Shown in pieces: positions 54,641 through 64,000 of a stretch of 64,000 nt of DNA. A model generated the notes under the pieces. The model searched no databases. It was not told the DNA's origin and worked only from the letters and a program-made list of their open reading frames with translations. The stretch covers positions 1 to 64,000 of the forward strand of contig JAGCDO010000002.1 in the NCBI GenBank assembly GCA_017651265.1, in the 5' to 3' direction. The first letter of the stretch is position 1. Every line of letters starts with the position of its first letter. Position numbers and translations under genes: made by a program. The stretch comes from Prevotella sp. (GTDB lineage: Bacteria > Bacteroidota > Bacteroidia > Bacteroidales > Bacteroidaceae).

Positions 54641-55951
54641 TTTCTAAGTCGTAGGTTCTATATCGTATTGATCCTGCTGATCCTGCTGATAGCTGCAGGG
54701 TATCTGGCAGCACCGCTGTTCCATATCGGACGGTGGTTGCTACTGGTGTTCGTGTGCGTGACAATTGCCGAGGCAGTGGTGTTGTATCATCGTCATGGCA
54801 TTGAGGCTTCACGTCTATGTGCTGACAGGTTCTCGAATGGTGATGAGAACAAGGTAACACTGCAGGTTGTGAACCACTATGCCTTTCCTGTACATGTGGA
54901 GGTGATTGATGAGGCTCCCGCAGTGTTCCAGCGAAGGGATGTGTATTTCAGAGAAAGGATTCCCTCGAACGAGGAACAATCGATTAGCTATTCCCTCCGA
55001 CCTGTTAGTAGGGGCATCTATTCCTTCGGTAGAATCAGGGTGTTTGCCACTACTGTCTTAGGTTTGGTGCAACGTCGCTTTACTTGTGGCGAACCTGTTG
55101 AGGTAAAGGTATATCCATCGTATCTGATGCTACGGCAGTATGAACTGATGGCTATCAGCAACAACCTGCAGGAAACAGGTATCAAACGCATCCGTAGGGT
55201 GGGGAACCATACGGAATTCGAGCAGATCAAGGATTATGTGCAGGGGGATGACTACCGAACTATTAACTGGAGAGCCACTGCCCGCCGTCATCAGCTCATG
55301 GTGAATGTCTATCAGGATGAACGGTCGCAACAGGTGTATAGTGTCATCGACAAAGGACGTGTCATGCAGCAGGCTTTCAAGGGAATGACACTGCTCGACT
55401 ATGCCATCAATGCTTCCTTGGTGCTCTCGTATGTGGCGATAAGGAAAGAGGATAAGGCCGGACTGATTACCTTTGCAGACACCTTTGATTCTTTCGTGCC
55501 CGCATCACGACAATCAGGACATATGCAGACGATGCAGGAGGCGCTTTATGCACAGCAGACTGTCTTTGGCGAGACCGATTTCTCTGCGCTCTGTGCCCAT
55601 GTCAACAAGTATGTCAGCAAACGCAGTCTGATGGTTATATACACCAATTTCATGGGAGTGGTGAGTCTGAAGCGCCAGCTTCCCTTCCTTCAGCAGCTCA
55701 ACCGCCGACACCGTCTGCTGGTGGTCTTCTTCGATGACATGGAGTTGCACGACTATATCAGCACCCCAGAAGAGGATACTGAGTCTGTCTTCCAGCATGT
55801 CATTGCCGAGAAGTTTGTCTATGAGAAACGACTCATTGTGAACATGCTCCGTCAGTACGGTATCCTATCCTTGCTAACCACCCCCGATCAACTGACCGTT
55901 CAGGTCGTCAACCGCTATTTGGAGATGAAGAAACAGGGCCTCCTGACTTAA
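54638..55951 (+). CDS. DUF58-domain protein (MoxR partner)
   Basis: 437 aa. Two N-terminal TMs (~6-28, 33-51), a beta-rich middle, then the DUF58 signature GDDYRTINWRATARRHQLMVNVY and a VWA-like fold with VYSVIDKGR. In families with an intact MIDAS the motif would be DxSxS; here it is DKGR, so metal binding is doubtful. Last gene of the cluster. Confidence 0.92.
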   Translation: MFLSRRFYIVLILLILLIAAGYLAAPLFHIGRWLLLVFVCVTIAEAVVLYHRHGIEASRLCADRFSNGDENKVTLQVVNHYAFPVHVEVIDEAPAVFQRRDVYFRERIPSNEEQSISYSLRPVSRGIYSFGRIRVFATTVLGLVQRRFTCGEPVEVKVYPSYLMLRQYELMAISNNLQETGIKRIRRVGNHTEFEQIKDYVQGDDYRTINWRATARRHQLMVNVYQDERSQQVYSVIDKGRVMQQAFKGMTLLDYAINASLVLSYVAIRKEDKAGLITFADTFDSFVPASRQSGHMQTMQEALYAQQTVFGETDFSALCAHVNKYVSKRSLMVIYTNFMGVVSLKRQLPFLQQLNRRHRLLVVFFDDMELHDYISTPEEDTESVFQHVIAEKFVYEKRLIVNMLRQYGILSLLTTPDQLTVQVVNRYLEMKKQGLLT

Positions 55952-56071
55952 CCATTTCTTGCTACTACAACGATCTGCTGAAGCTTATATCCGGACGAGA
56001 AATGTCAGTAATCGCGTTAAATCGTATTAACAAGGTATGTTTTTCGTAAAAAGCGTTTCGTATGTGGGATT

Positions 56072-56096
56072 TTATTGCTAATTTTGCACGCAATAA
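56072..56096 (+). promoter_or_regulatory. guaB -7 box within a 7-bp inverted repeat
   Basis: The -7 box TAATTTTG (56079-56086) lies between TTATTGC (56072-56078) and GCAATAA (56090-56096), which are exact inverted copies. ATG 56112 is 25 nt beyond the box. Confidence 0.5.
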
Positions 56097-56108
56097 ATTT
56101 TCAAGTAG

Positions 56109-57596
<1,488 letters not shown>

Positions 57597-57621
57597 ACGA
57601 AGGAAAGTAAGCATACAAAAT

Positions 57622-59043
57622 ATGAAAACAAGACTAATAATGGCCTCCATGCTCCTCATGGCAGCGGCGGCTAATGCACAGAACAACGACCCGACAATCA
57701 TGACGGTCAATGGACAGCCTGTGCCACGTTCAGAGTTTGAGTACTCATATAACAAGAACAACTCTGAAGGTGTGATCGACAAGAAGTCGGTGGATGAATA
57801 TGTGGATCTGTTCGTGAACTATAAACTCAAGGTGCAGGCGGCAAAGGATGCACGACTGGATACGCTGACGTCGTTCAAGGATGAGTTCGCCATGTATCGC
57901 GACCAGCAGATCAAACCTTCGTTCGTGACTGATGAGGGAATGCTTCGTGAGGCCCAGAAGGTGTATAATGATACAAAGGAGTCTATCGGTCCAAGGGGTC
58001 TTATCATGCCGGCTCATATCTTGATGCATGTGGAACAGCAGGCTCCCGCTGAGGAAATGCAGAAGGCTAAGGTGCGTATCGACTCGATCTATACTGCGTT
58101 GAAGAACGGGGCTGACTTTGCCGATCTGGCCAAACGACTCTCTCAGGATCCCGGTTCGGCTGTCAATGGTGGTGCGTTGCCTTGGATAGGACCGGGTCAG
58201 ACGGTTAAGGAGTTCGAGGATCAGGCCTACGCCTTACAAAAAGGTGAGATGAGTCAGCCGTTCCAGTCGCCTTACGGCTATCATATCATTCTGATGAAGG
58301 ATCGCAAGCAGTTAGAGCCGTTCGACTCACTGAAGAATGATATCTTTGCCTTCCTGGAGCGGAGGGGCGGTCGTGAGCATGTTGCCGATCAGGCTATCAA
58401 GGAAATGGCACAGGAACAAGGCATCAGCACAGCCCAGCTGTTGGAGAAACGAGCTGCGGAGATGTCGGCAACGGATATGGATTTGAAATACCTCATCCAG
58501 GAGTACCACGATGGTCTTCTTCTTTATGAGATCAGTAACCAGACCGTTTGGGACAAGGCTGCCAAGGATGAGTTAGGACTGGCGAACTATTTCCAGAAGA
58601 ACAAGAAGAAGTATGGCTGGGATGAGCCTCGCTATAAGGGTATCGCCTATCATGTGAAGGACAAGGCGGATGTGAAGGCTGTGAAGAAGAGTGTCAAAGG
58701 ACTTCCGTTCTCTCAGTGGGCCGATAAGTTGCGCAGTACATTCAACAACGATTCCATCATCCGTATCCGTGTGGAAAAAGGTATCTTCAAGAAGGGTGAT
58801 AACGCTGTGATCGACAAGATGGTGTTCAAGAAGGATACTACCGTAACGACACTGAAGGACTATCCTATCGATGCGGTGTATGGAAAGTTGCTGAAGAAAG
58901 GACCTGAGGAGTATCAGGATGTGCGTGCACTTGTGGTGGCCGACTACCAGGAGGAACTGGAGAAGGCCTGGGTGGAGGATCTTAGGAAGCGCTACTCTGT
59001 AGTCGTTAATAAAGATGTGTTGCAAACGGTCAATAAACATTAG
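57622..59043 (+). CDS. Parvulin-type peptidyl-prolyl isomerase, periplasmic
   Basis: 473 aa from ATG 57622 (ATG 57565 would overlap guaB and lacks a signal peptide). Signal peptide MKTRLIMASMLLMAAAANAQ. Helical SurA-like N-terminal part, a PpiC/rotamase domain (~130-230: ILMHVEQQAPAEEMQKAKVR, LAKRLSQDPGSAVNGGALPW, GEMSQPFQSPYGYHIILM), then a ~200-residue C-terminal region with a second, degenerate parvulin-like part. Chaperone for outer-membrane protein folding. It is followed by a second parvulin gene after 23 nt. Confidence 0.93.
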   Translation: MKTRLIMASMLLMAAAANAQNNDPTIMTVNGQPVPRSEFEYSYNKNNSEGVIDKKSVDEYVDLFVNYKLKVQAAKDARLDTLTSFKDEFAMYRDQQIKPSFVTDEGMLREAQKVYNDTKESIGPRGLIMPAHILMHVEQQAPAEEMQKAKVRIDSIYTALKNGADFADLAKRLSQDPGSAVNGGALPWIGPGQTVKEFEDQAYALQKGEMSQPFQSPYGYHIILMKDRKQLEPFDSLKNDIFAFLERRGGREHVADQAIKEMAQEQGISTAQLLEKRAAEMSATDMDLKYLIQEYHDGLLLYEISNQTVWDKAAKDELGLANYFQKNKKKYGWDEPRYKGIAYHVKDKADVKAVKKSVKGLPFSQWADKLRSTFNNDSIIRIRVEKGIFKKGDNAVIDKMVFKKDTTVTTLKDYPIDAVYGKLLKKGPEEYQDVRALVVADYQEELEKAWVEDLRKRYSVVVNKDVLQTVNKH

Positions 59044-59066
59044 ACCATTAGTGGTAAAGTAAGAAT

Positions 59067-60524
59067 ATGAACGTATCAATGAAGATAGCTGTGTCGGTGG
59101 CAACTGTCGCCTTGGTGGGAATGAGTCTCCATGCAACCCTGCCTGGTGCTGCTCGCTCATGGGCATCAGACAGTGACTCAACCGCGAATCAGAGACCTGT
59201 CAAGGTGGTATCCATACCTGAGTCGAGCATTATCGATGAGGTGATATGGGTTGTGGGCGATGAGCCGATCCTGAAGTCGGAGGTGGAGGCTATGCGTCTG
59301 CAGGCTGAAGAGGAGGGTATTCGATGGACGGGTGATCCTGATTGTGCCATTCCAGAGCAACTCGCCTTACAGAAACTCTATCTGCATCAAGCTGCCATAG
59401 ACAGTGTGGAGGTGACGGAATCGGAGGTCATGCAAGAGGTTGACCGTATCATCAATCACTGGATACAGGGCATCGGTAGTAGGGAGAAACTGGAGGAATA
59501 CCGTAAGCAGAGCATCACGGAGATGCGACAGGAGATGCGTGAGACCTTCCGCGACCGACTGATGATTGATAAGATGAAGAGGCAGTTGGTGGAGGATATC
59601 AATGTGTCGCCTGCGGATGTGAGAAGGTACTTCAACGATCTGCCTGAAGATAGTATTCCTTTCGTTCCTACGGAGGTGGAGGTGGAGATCCTGACAAAGA
59701 CACCACGTATTGAGCAGGAGGAGATTAACCGCGTAAAGAATGAACTGCGCAGTTATACGGATCGTGTGACAAAAGGAGAGACATCGTTTGCCACTCTGGC
59801 ACGACTTTATTCGGAGGATCCAGGCTCTGCCCGACAAGGTGGCGAGATGGATTATATGGGACGAGGTATGCTCGATCCTACCTTTGCCAATGTAGCTTTT
59901 AACCTGACCGATCCTAACAAGATTTCCAAGATTGTGGAAACAGAGTTCGGCTTCCATATCATTCAGCTGATCGACAAGCGTGGAGACAAGATCAAGTGTC
60001 GCCATATCCTGTTGAAACCGCAGGTGTCGCCAGAAGCTATTGAGCAAGGTAAGCAACGCCTTGACTCTATTGCTGCAGACATCCGCGAGGGGAAGTTCTC
60101 CTTTGAGGATGCTGCTTCGGCTTTGTCGGATGACAAGGATACGAGAAGTAGTAAGGGCTTGATGGCTAACCTTACCGAAGATGGTCGTACTACCTCAAAA
60201 TTCCGCATGCAGGACCTATCAGCGTTCTCCACTGATGTAGCACGCGTGGTGGATACAATGAAGGTGGGTGAGGTGTCTCAGGCCTTCCAGATGATTAATT
60301 CGAAAGGTAAGACAGTGTGCGCTATTGTCAAACTGAAGAGTAGGGTGGAAGGACATCGTGCTACGATTACTGAAGACTTCCAGACCATGAAGAACGTGGT
60401 TCTTGCTCAGCGTAGGGATGACTACCTGAAAGAATGGGTCAAGGATAAGTTGAAGAGTATCTATGTAAGGATGAACGACCGTTACAAGGATTGTCAGTTT
60501 GAATACGAGGGCTGGATCAAATGA
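59067..60524 (+). CDS. SurA-like periplasmic chaperone / peptidyl-prolyl isomerase
   Basis: 485 aa. N-terminal signal-like segment (MKIAVSVATVALVGMSLHA), a SurA N-domain (VIWVVGDEPILKSEVEAMRL), and two parvulin domains, the first with FATLARLYSEDPGSARQGGE and FGFHIIQLIDKRGDKIKCRHIL leading directly into the second. This is the SurA layout. It overlaps the OstA-like gene by 4 bp, in line with a shared role in outer-membrane assembly. Confidence 0.94.
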   Translation: MNVSMKIAVSVATVALVGMSLHATLPGAARSWASDSDSTANQRPVKVVSIPESSIIDEVIWVVGDEPILKSEVEAMRLQAEEEGIRWTGDPDCAIPEQLALQKLYLHQAAIDSVEVTESEVMQEVDRIINHWIQGIGSREKLEEYRKQSITEMRQEMRETFRDRLMIDKMKRQLVEDINVSPADVRRYFNDLPEDSIPFVPTEVEVEILTKTPRIEQEEINRVKNELRSYTDRVTKGETSFATLARLYSEDPGSARQGGEMDYMGRGMLDPTFANVAFNLTDPNKISKIVETEFGFHIIQLIDKRGDKIKCRHILLKPQVSPEAIEQGKQRLDSIAADIREGKFSFEDAASALSDDKDTRSSKGLMANLTEDGRTTSKFRMQDLSAFSTDVARVVDTMKVGEVSQAFQMINSKGKTVCAIVKLKSRVEGHRATITEDFQTMKNVVLAQRRDDYLKEWVKDKLKSIYVRMNDRYKDCQFEYEGWIK

Positions 60525-62260
60525 AGATGAAAGGATGGTTGGAACAGTTGCTGAGCGGGCACAGGACCATGATTGTTGTGGTGCTGTGCCTGTTCGGTCT
60601 GTGTCTGGCTGAATCTCATCAGGCTCCAGTAAAGAAACGTCGCCCTAGGGCAAAAACGGATGAACGTATTTACTTGGTTCATGCCAACGAACTGAGCTAT
60701 AATCGTTTCGGACCCAAACCCGATGCACAGTTCCTGAAAGGAAAGGTGCAGTTTAGGCATAAAGGTGCTACCTTGTCGTGTGACAGCGCTTATTTCTTTG
60801 AAGCTTCTAACTCTTTTGAGGCTTTCGGACATGTAAAGATGCGACAGGGGGATACGCTGACGTTGAATAGCGACTATGCTTATTACGACGGGAATGACCA
60901 GTTTGCTAAGGCTCGTCGAAATGTCGTGCTTACCCATCGTGCAACAAAACTCTATACAGATAGTCTGGATTATGACCGTTTGTACAGTTTCGGCTATTTC
61001 TTCGAGGGAGGAAAAATGGTTGATAAGAAGAATGTGCTGACCAGTGACTGGGGTGAATATCATACCGACTCGAGGGAGGCAATCTTCAACTACAACGTGA
61101 ATCTCAAGAACCCTAAGTTCTTGCTTACAACAGATACGCTGCATTATGATACGAGAACATCTATTGCACATATCGTAGGACCTTCCACCATCACTTCTGG
61201 CGAGAGCGTGATCAAATCTACTTCGGGGTATTACGATACCAATAAGGAGAATGCTCAGTTGTTCAGTAGGACAACTATTGTGAACAAGGAGAAGGAGATT
61301 ACAGGCGACAGTCTGTATCACGACGACAGGAAAGGTATCAGCGAGGGATTCGGTAATGTGATCTATACCGACAGGGTGAATAAGAACATGATGTTCTGCG
61401 ACTACTTCTGGTATAATGACAAGACTGGTTATGCCTATGCCACCAAGCGGGCAAAGCTTGTGGACTATTCGCAGAAGGACACCTTGTACGTGCATGGCGA
61501 CTCCATCAAGATGTATACGTATAACATCGATACAGACTCGGTTTGGCGGAAGTTCCATTGCTTTGACAAGGTAAGGGCGTATCGGGTGGATGTGCAGGCA
61601 GTGTGCGATTCGTTGGTGTATGATACCAAGGACTCTTGTATGGTGATGTATAAGGATCCGATTACATGGAATGAGAACCGTCAGCTGCTGGGTGAGGTAA
61701 TCGAGGTGTTCATGAAAGATTCAACCATTGATAAAGCTCATATCATCGGTCAGGCCTTGTCTGTGGAGCAGATCGACAACAAGGATCATTTCAATCAGAT
61801 ATCCTCCAAAGAGATGTATGCCTATTTCCGTGATAAAGCCGTTTATCGCAGTGATGCCATCTCTAACGTGCAGTCTATCTATTATCCTATAGATGACAAG
61901 GACAGTTCGTTTATCGGACTGAACTATGCGGAGACGGATACCATGCGGATGTACTTACAGGACCGTAAGCTGCAGAAGATTTGGATGCCGACAGCGGAAT
62001 GTACGCTCTATCCCATTACACAGATTCCGCCAGGAAAGACAAAACTGCGAAACTTTGCATGGTTTGATTATGTGCGCCCTGTGAGTCCTGACGATATCTT
62101 CAACTGGCGCGGCAAGGCCCAAGGATCGGAAATGAGAATCCTCGAACGGCATGCTGCACCCTTACAGAAACTATCTGATTTTTCTGAGAACAAGAAAGAT
62201 GCGTCTCCTCCCCCTGACACTCTTCAGACAATGGAAGAAGCACAAAAGGAGGATGAGTGA
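60521..62260 (+). CDS. OstA/LptA-like (organic solvent tolerance) periplasmic protein
   Basis: 579 aa. N-terminal hydrophobic segment (~13-28), then repeated short beta strands with the OstA pattern: VQFRHKGATLSCDSAYFFEA, GHVKMRQGDTLTLNSDYAYY, RNVVLTHRATKLYTDSLDYD, IVNKEKEITGDSLYHDD. These are beta-jellyroll repeats as in LptA/LptD N-domains, which bridge LPS across the periplasm. The tail is polar (KDASPPPDTLQTMEEAQKED). It overlaps the next gene by 4 bp. Confidence 0.92.
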   Translation: MKMKGWLEQLLSGHRTMIVVVLCLFGLCLAESHQAPVKKRRPRAKTDERIYLVHANELSYNRFGPKPDAQFLKGKVQFRHKGATLSCDSAYFFEASNSFEAFGHVKMRQGDTLTLNSDYAYYDGNDQFAKARRNVVLTHRATKLYTDSLDYDRLYSFGYFFEGGKMVDKKNVLTSDWGEYHTDSREAIFNYNVNLKNPKFLLTTDTLHYDTRTSIAHIVGPSTITSGESVIKSTSGYYDTNKENAQLFSRTTIVNKEKEITGDSLYHDDRKGISEGFGNVIYTDRVNKNMMFCDYFWYNDKTGYAYATKRAKLVDYSQKDTLYVHGDSIKMYTYNIDTDSVWRKFHCFDKVRAYRVDVQAVCDSLVYDTKDSCMVMYKDPITWNENRQLLGEVIEVFMKDSTIDKAHIIGQALSVEQIDNKDHFNQISSKEMYAYFRDKAVYRSDAISNVQSIYYPIDDKDSSFIGLNYAETDTMRMYLQDRKLQKIWMPTAECTLYPITQIPPGKTKLRNFAWFDYVRPVSPDDIFNWRGKAQGSEMRILERHAAPLQKLSDFSENKKDASPPPDTLQTMEEAQKEDE

Positions 62261-62553
62261 TGATGGGATTCTTCAAGCAGCCAAAGCCTCGTCGCTTCTC
62301 TCACCCTTACCAATACGTGGATGAACGGAAAGAACGTATCAAGGAAATAGAGATGCGGGCCAAAAAGGAGTTGGGAATGCAGGATCAGGAGCCGCCGACA
62401 GGTGCCACCGTTAAAGGGTCTTTCCTGCGTGCTGCTAGTCATACAACTCAGCATATATCGAAACGTAATGAAGGATCATGGCAGTCGGAGGCAGGACTCT
62501 TGGTGTTGCTGATGATCATATTGATAGTAGTAGGTATAGTCTTAATCTATTGA
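62257..62553 (+). CDS. Small membrane protein, unknown function
   Basis: 98 aa. A basic N-terminal half ([20 protein letters not shown]) with charged helix [16 protein letters not shown], and a single C-terminal TM ([18 protein letters not shown]). Tail-anchored topology with the basic part in the cytoplasm. ATG ATG start overlaps the OstA-like stop. The OstA-like, small protein, mutL order is common in Bacteroidales. Confidence 0.8.
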   Translation: MMMGFFKQPKPRRFSHPYQYVDERKERIKEIEMRAKKELGMQDQEPPTGATVKGSFLRAASHTTQHISKRNEGSWQSEAGLLVLLMIILIVVGIVLIY

Positions 62554-62555
62554 GC

Positions 62556-64000
62556 ATGTCGGATATCATACAAGTCTTACCAGACAGCGTAGCCAACCAG
62601 ATTGCAGCCGGAGAAGTGATTCAACGACCGGCTTCAGTGATTAAGGAACTGGTGGAAAACGCGGTGGATGCAGGAGCACAACATATCCAGGTGATTGTTG
62701 TGGATGCTGGAAGAACATCAATCCAGGTGATTGACAATGGTAAGGGTATGTCTGAGACCGATGCGCGTCTTTCTTTTGAACGACACGCCACCTCGAAGAT
62801 TCGTTCGGCAGACGATCTCTTTGCCTTGCACACCATGGGTTTCCGTGGTGAAGCCTTGGCAAGTATTGCAGCTGTGGCTCAGGTGGAGCTGAAGACCAGA
62901 AGGGCAGAGGATGAGTTAGGAACAGTCCTTTCGCTATCGGGAAGTAAGGTTATGGGACAGCAACCCGTAGCTTGTCCCGTAGGCAGTAACTTCTTAGTGG
63001 AGAATCTGTTTTTTAATGTACCTGCAAGAAGGAAGTTCCTGAAGTCGAATGCCACGGAACTGAACAATATCCTGACGGCTTTTGAACGTATAGTACTGGT
63101 AAATCCTCAGATAGGGTTCACGTTTCATAGTAATCGAACGGAATTGTTCAATCTGCGTCCATGTGCTTTACGACAGCGAATCATTGACGTTTTCGGTAAG
63201 AAACTCAACCAGGATCTATTGCCTTTGGAGGTGGAAACGACAGTTTGCAAGATCCGTGGATTTGTAGGGAAACCCGAATCAGCGAAGAAGAAAGGGGCTT
63301 ATCAGTTCTTCTTCGTCAACGGTCGCTACATGAGGCACCCTTATTTCCACAAGGCTGTGCAGAATGCTTTCGAAAGATTGGTTCCTACAGGCGAGCAAGT
63401 ACCGTACTTTATTTATTTCGATGTCCCTGCAGAGGATATAGATGTGAATATCCATCCTACAAAAACAGAGATTAAGTTTGAGAACGAGCAGACAATCTGG
63501 CAGATTCTGATGGCTGCGGTAAGAGAGGCCGTGGGGAAGTTCAATGACGTACCCTCGATAGATTTCGACACAGTGGGCAAACCGGATATTCCAGTGTTCA
63601 ACCCGTCGTCAGAAGCAGTAGAGAAGCCTCATCTTCGTGTAGATCCTCAGTATAACCCGTTCAAGCAGCCGACTCCTGTGTGGAAAGGTGCTCCAGTGAA
63701 GGATTGGGAGCAGCTCTATGAAGGAATGCAACGGCAAGAACCTGAGCAGACGAACCTGTTTCAGACATCCTCGCAAGATCAGGATCAGGAAGTGGCTACG
63801 GAAAAGTCGCAGAATCACTACCAATACAAGGGGTGCTATATCATGACAGCGGTGAAATCAGGATTGATGATTATCGATCAGCATCGCGCGCATGTACGTA
63901 TTCTATATAATCAGTACATGCAGTTATTTAAGAATCATTCCTCTACGTCACAGAAAATACTATTCCCGGAAGTCGTGCAGTTCCCTCCTTCAGAGTCTGT
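62556..64000 (+). CDS. mutL: DNA mismatch repair protein MutL (5' part, continues past window)
   Basis: 481 codons are present and the frame is open to the end. GHKL ATPase motifs: [11 protein letters not shown] (Glu32, Asn35), [20 protein letters not shown], then the transducer domain with [11 protein letters not shown] and VNIHPTK. The visible C-terminal portion begins the dimerisation domain ([12 protein letters not shown]). It starts 2 nt after the small membrane protein. Confidence 0.97.
   Translation, partial: MSDIIQVLPDSVANQIAAGEVIQRPASVIKELVENAVDAGAQHIQVIVVDAGRTSIQVIDNGKGMSETDARLSFERHATSKIRSADDLFALHTMGFRGEALASIAAVAQVELKTRRAEDELGTVLSLSGSKVMGQQPVACPVGSNFLVENLFFNVPARRKFLKSNATELNNILTAFERIVLVNPQIGFTFHSNRTELFNLRPCALRQRIIDVFGKKLNQDLLPLEVETTVCKIRGFVGKPESAKKKGAYQFFFVNGRYMRHPYFHKAVQNAFERLVPTGEQVPYFIYFDVPAEDIDVNIHPTKTEIKFENEQTIWQILMAAVREAVGKFNDVPSIDFDTVGKPDIPVFNPSSEAVEKPHLRVDPQYNPFKQPTPVWKGAPVKDWEQLYEGMQRQEPEQTNLFQTSSQDQDQEVATEKSQNHYQYKGCYIMTAVKSGLMIIDQHRAHVRILYNQYMQLFKNHSSTSQKILFPEVVQFPPSES

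Overview
The window looks like a chromosomal segment from a Bacteroidales bacterium of the Prevotella group. The evidence is the Bacteroidetes-type promoter (TTTG, about 20 nt, TAnnTTTG) in front of many genes, SusC/SusD-type glycan uptake genes, Prevotella-like C-terminal tails of the type Y(N/D)LxG(Q/R)(K/R) on secreted proteins, and ClpP, RecQ, DUF6377 and TPR proteins typical of that phylum. The species cannot be fixed from the sequence alone.

Layout. 1-0.14 kb is the 3' end of a 5S rRNA and its terminator. 0.2-2.2 kb holds an outer-membrane barrel protein and an orphan histidine kinase. 2.4-6.8 kb is a housekeeping run, yceD-rpmF-fabH-era-der plus a small lipoprotein. 6.8-19.5 kb is an alpha-glucan locus: SusA-type GH13, GH3, CE1-type esterase, and a minus-strand operon malQ (GH77)-GH97-pullulanase. 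It has no SusC/SusD of its own. 19.9-21.4 kb is an Mla-type lipid transport pair. 22-25.5 kb is a small minus-strand locus with a TPR/membrane/HTH-like lipoprotein and two related secreted proteins of unknown function. 25.7-32.3 kb is lptB, tig, clpP, clpX, recQ. 33.6-45.6 kb is a tightly coupled polysaccharide utilisation operon (SusC, SusD, a SusE-position lipoprotein with repeated carbohydrate-binding-like domains, GH16, CotH kinase-like, GH3), most likely for beta-glucan. 45.6-47.3 kb is an IS200/RAYT-like HUH transposase gene preceded by about 0.7 kb of highly structured repeats. 47.4-49 kb is a DUF6377 regulator. 49-56 kb is the RDD-SpoIIM-DUF4129-DUF4350-MoxR-DUF58 cluster. 56.1-64 kb is guaB, two parvulin-type periplasmic chaperones, an OstA/LptA-like protein, a small membrane protein and the 5' part of mutL.

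The least ordinary content is the repeat landscape. (1) A RAYT-like transposase carries an extra C-terminal domain that looks Rossmann/DprA-like. Upstream of it lie a perfect 47-bp inverted repeat, a perfect 20-bp inverted repeat, tandem hairpins and a 22-bp tandem array; one motif from this region recurs 24 kb away in a hairpin. (2) Unrelated 7-bp tandem-repeat (heptad) families form the arms of large palindromic elements between genes. Heptads and other short repeats also sit in frame inside conserved genes (pullulanase, GH3, and in a non-heptad form era). (3) Several promoters show unusual architecture: duplicated lptB promoters, inverted repeats bracketing the susC and guaB -7 boxes, a probably leaderless TPR gene, and a mini-ORF plus hairpin in the clpP leader.

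Functional reading. The alpha-glucan enzymes would turn starch or glycogen-like material into glucose through pullulanase, neopullulanase, alpha-glucosidase and amylomaltase. The second operon would bind, import and hydrolyse beta-1,3(/1,4)-glucan. The 52-62 kb genes serve envelope quality control and LPS/OMP assembly. All function calls rest on motif recognition by eye; no database search was run.
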